Source: Antedon mediterranea (taxonomy: Eukaryota > Echinodermata > Crinoidea > Comatulida > Antedonidae). From it: DNA of 64,000 nucleotides. Positions within the stretch are counted from its first letter, which is position 1, and every line of letters begins with the position of its first letter. The DNA is taken from NCBI RefSeq assembly GCF_964355755.1, contig NC_092676.1, positions 22,302,288-22,366,287 on the forward strand. Reading direction: 5' to 3'. The position numbers and the translations under genes are program-made. This document shows positions 45,979 through 64,000 of the stretch, piece by piece. A model generated the notes under the pieces. It worked only from the letters and a program-made list of their open reading frames with translations. It had not been told where the DNA came from and made no database searches.

Positions 45979-46316
45979 AGATGTATTGTCCCCAAAAACA
46001 TGAAAAATGAAGATTAATTAAATCAGACTTTGAATATGTTATTTTGTAATTTTAATAAAGTTAATCACTTCTATAGAAAAAAAAATAATTATGTTTTCAC
46101 TAGTAAAATGACAAAATAAATGGTTAAATTCAACCAAAAATGCATTGGCTGGCAGTCAATTTGACCATTTTTTGCCTTCAATTAAATTTTTTCAGGTAAA
46201 TACATATTTTTTCAATCCAATTTTTGGTCAAAGTGGATAACTATTATGTTGCATTAAAATGGAATATTCAACAAAAATTTTTTTAAGAATTATTTTTTCA
46301 GGGGGACAATACATCT
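45979..46316. repeat. Intact TTAA-flanked miniature inverted-repeat element
   Basis: The element AGATGTATTGTCCCC...GGGGACAATACATCT has perfect 15-bp inverted termini and is directly flanked on both sides by TTAA (45975-45978 and 46317-46320). TTAA target duplication is characteristic of piggyBac-type transposition. It is about 338 bp and non-coding. A decayed relative is at 6971-7250. Confidence 0.82.
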
Positions 46317-47910
46317 TTAAAAGTTTGCATGGCTATTAAACACTAGCCAATTCAAGTTTATGATTCCAAAAGGAAATAGTTGAAAATGTCTACTACTGTA
46401 TCCATTCATGTTGTGTTTATTTATTCAATTAAGGACCACTACTGTAGGACCAATGGTTTTATGTCTTGATTGTATTCACTCAAATGCCTAGGCTAATAAT
46501 TGGAATTATTTTATTGTGAAAAGCAAAAAAAAAAAATTGTGGAAGAGAATAAATCATAATAGTCTTCCTATATATAATTGTTAAGATTCTTTAAATTAGG
46601 TGATTTCCTATCAAAACAATTAATGTTAAAGTTTGTCTTTTTATATAATTGGTTTTTTTTTAAATAAGCATTATTAAAAACATTTATTGCATATTTTATT
46701 GAATTTAGTTTATAAAATTTAGGTGTACTGTACAATCAACACCAATAGAGTTTGTGTAACTGTTCTGTTTTGGGTTTTTGAATTTTAGGAAGATATTGAA
46801 TAAGATTTAGCATTAGTGTTTACATTTATCATTTGGAATGATCAGAAAATCGTGTCATATATTAGGAATGTTGTGACAATAATTTTCAATATGTTTTTTC
46901 TTTGTGCGATAATTATTTTACTAATACAATCAGTTAAATAATGATTATGTCACTTATTTCATCAAATTTTGAAGCTAGGATTACTGCAGTAACTCTGGGA
47001 TAATAATAATAATTTATTCTTATATAGCGCATATAAGCAAGCTTTCAATGCGCTGTAAACATTTTTACCACAGTTGGATCAAACATGCATGGAAACATAT
47101 TTTCATAATGTTTCAGCTAGTAATGCGCGTACCAAGTAAATGGACTCAAACTCTCGATCCCGAAGTCCATGCCACACGCTCTCACAGTTTAAAGAGAAGT
47201 CCACAGATGTAAAGTTTATGTAAGAGGGCGCTATTATAGTTACTTGCTAGACACTAAACTATTAATTTAACAATGTTTCTAAAAAGGTATTAAAGTTTTA
47301 GATTCAAATAGATGAATGTTTAGTTTGCACTTATAAATATTAATAATTAATAACTTCTTTAGAAATTAAAATTTAGAATAAATAGGTATATTAACTGAAT
47401 ACAGATTTCATGGGTTCTCATTAGCAATCAAAATCACCCAAAACCAACAATCAAATCCGAGTCTACTCCAATTGCCTAATAAACCGTTTAAACAGTTTTG
47501 AAACGCTTGAATTTGTTCGTTAGATTGCCAGTGAGAACCTGCTAATAGCGACTTTTCATGTTCATGATGTGCAACGCAAGTACACGCTTCAAGTTAAATA
47601 TACATGCTCATGTTTCTAAGCATGTGTATAGTGGCGCTTTATGAAAACGAAAAGTTACTAATAGCGCACACCTAAAACTTCCTCTTATTACATTAACTGG
47701 CAGTGTCAGTGGAAAAAAAAATGTAAAAAAAAAAATCTTAATCAAAATTTAGTTTCATTAAAGTCAGTAAATTCTTTGTTAGAGCAAGGCCTTAATGCAA
47801 TAAGCAAATGATGTTGAATAGTAACTGATTTATCAAAAATTTACATCAAAAATATATCGTTATAAACTACTTTACATATCTAACAAACTTGTTCGGATCG
47901 ACATATATAT

Positions 47911-47916
47911 TTTATT
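47911..47916 (-). promoter_or_regulatory. Putative polyadenylation signal of RBPJ
   Basis: AATAAA on the minus strand, about 245 bases past the RBPJ stop codon. It is the first canonical signal I see downstream. Confidence 0.4.
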
Positions 47917-48159
47917 GGTCCTCAGCAGTTTGACGTTATTGGCCTCTGTATAAACAGCAGCTCGGATATCCACATAGTTGAGGAGATGTATTCGCTGCAA
48001 GAAAAATATTTGGTTGAAGAAAATTATCCCGTTCTCCGCAGTTTGTTAAAATACACTGATTGATTCCTCCTCCTCCTACTAAAACAGATGACAATATTGT
48101 TTTGTTTGTTTTCAAATACAAATTTTCCCGAGTAACAACACACTCGTATGAAGCCTGAA

Positions 48160-63709
<15,550 letters not shown>

Positions 63710-64000
63710 CTTATTTCGAGAGTTTGCTTGCAGAGAACCTCTAACATGGACCTAACTAACGTGAGCATTAATAATAATATGCATGATACGGTAAGGCTGG
63801 CAAACAATATATAAAGAGATGATAAGCGACTGCCTTGTTCAAAGCTACCCAGCTGTTCTTTCAAAGATATCTCTCACGCTCAATGAATTGTTAAACATGT
63901 TTGGGGCAGTGTGGCAACCAGTTGCGGCAAGCTGCGCAAATAGCACAAGGCCCCTGAACATGCATAACACATCCTGTTACCAATTGATTGCATGTGTATT
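63710..64000. other. RBPJ 5' flank
   Basis: This is the 5' untranslated region or promoter side of RBPJ. No TATA box or other motif stands out. Confidence 0.4.

Larger units (their letters stand above)
43155..48159. other. Intergenic DNA between RBPJ and P3H, mostly repeats
   Basis: It holds two TTCCCACT-type elements (43472-43587 and 43853-44041), a palindromic element (45129-45259), an intact TTAA-flanked element (45979-46316) and a TTATATAGCGCATAT-type repeat near 47025-47060. No convincing exon seen. The leftmost few hundred bases before 48160 are the RBPJ 3' untranslated region. Confidence 0.55.

Overview
This window is animal nuclear DNA. It is AT-rich and the genes are split by introns with standard GT-AG junctions. 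More than half of it is introns, intergenic DNA and transposon debris. The gene content (a collagen prolyl 3-hydroxylase, the Notch effector RBPJ/Su(H), and paired secretin-like receptors), the frequent TAGGCCTA-type words and the mix of DIRS-like, LINE and short inverted-repeat elements suggest a marine deuterostome, most likely an echinoderm. The phylum is an inference and the species cannot be read from the sequence.

Layout. 1.45-10.54 kb (+): two tandem paralogous seven-helix receptor genes, each with a signal-peptide exon, one large exon (somatomedin-B-like Cys cluster, long ectodomain, TM1-5) and a last exon (TM6-7). 10.8-21.8 kb: a nest of mobile elements. It holds a DIRS-like reverse transcriptase fragment, two near-identical copies of a broken LINE fragment, a different 5'-truncated LINE between them, and a ~3 kb tandem array of ~295-bp units built from hairpins. 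23.3-41.9 kb (-): a complete prolyl 3-hydroxylase (leprecan family) gene. Ten constant or alternative coding positions join in phase to 790 aa, with signal peptide, four CxxxC motifs, the H-x-D...H iron site and a C-terminal KTEL. 42.1-43.2 kb: two small unrecognised reading units. 48.2-63.7 kb (-): a complete RBPJ/Su(H) gene, ten coding exons, 539 aa, with four tRNA-Val-like sequences, a pogo-like transposon, SINEs and several miniature inverted-repeat elements in its introns.

Main points for a second look. (1) The hydroxylase has two adjacent 96-nt, phase-0 versions of one catalytic-domain exon (26275-26370 and 25746-25841), probably mutually exclusive and giving two enzyme forms. (2) In the same gene, the 3' end of coding exon 2 with its splice donor has been amplified into a ~45-bp minisatellite of about 16 copies. 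It places decoy GTAAGT donors directly downstream of the real one. (3) A miniature transposon ends at the splice donor of RBPJ coding exon 8. (4) A family with CCCTGTAC termini forms the tandem hairpin array and also brackets retroelement fragments. (5) A ~17-bp minisatellite in RBPJ intron 1 runs in one orientation and then in the other, making a large inverted repeat.

The receptor pair looks like a recent tandem duplication with a conserved membrane domain and diverging ectodomains. The hydroxylase modifies collagen in the ER, and RBPJ is the nuclear effector of Notch. The three loci have no evident pathway link, although the hydroxylase and RBPJ lie head-to-tail on the same strand.
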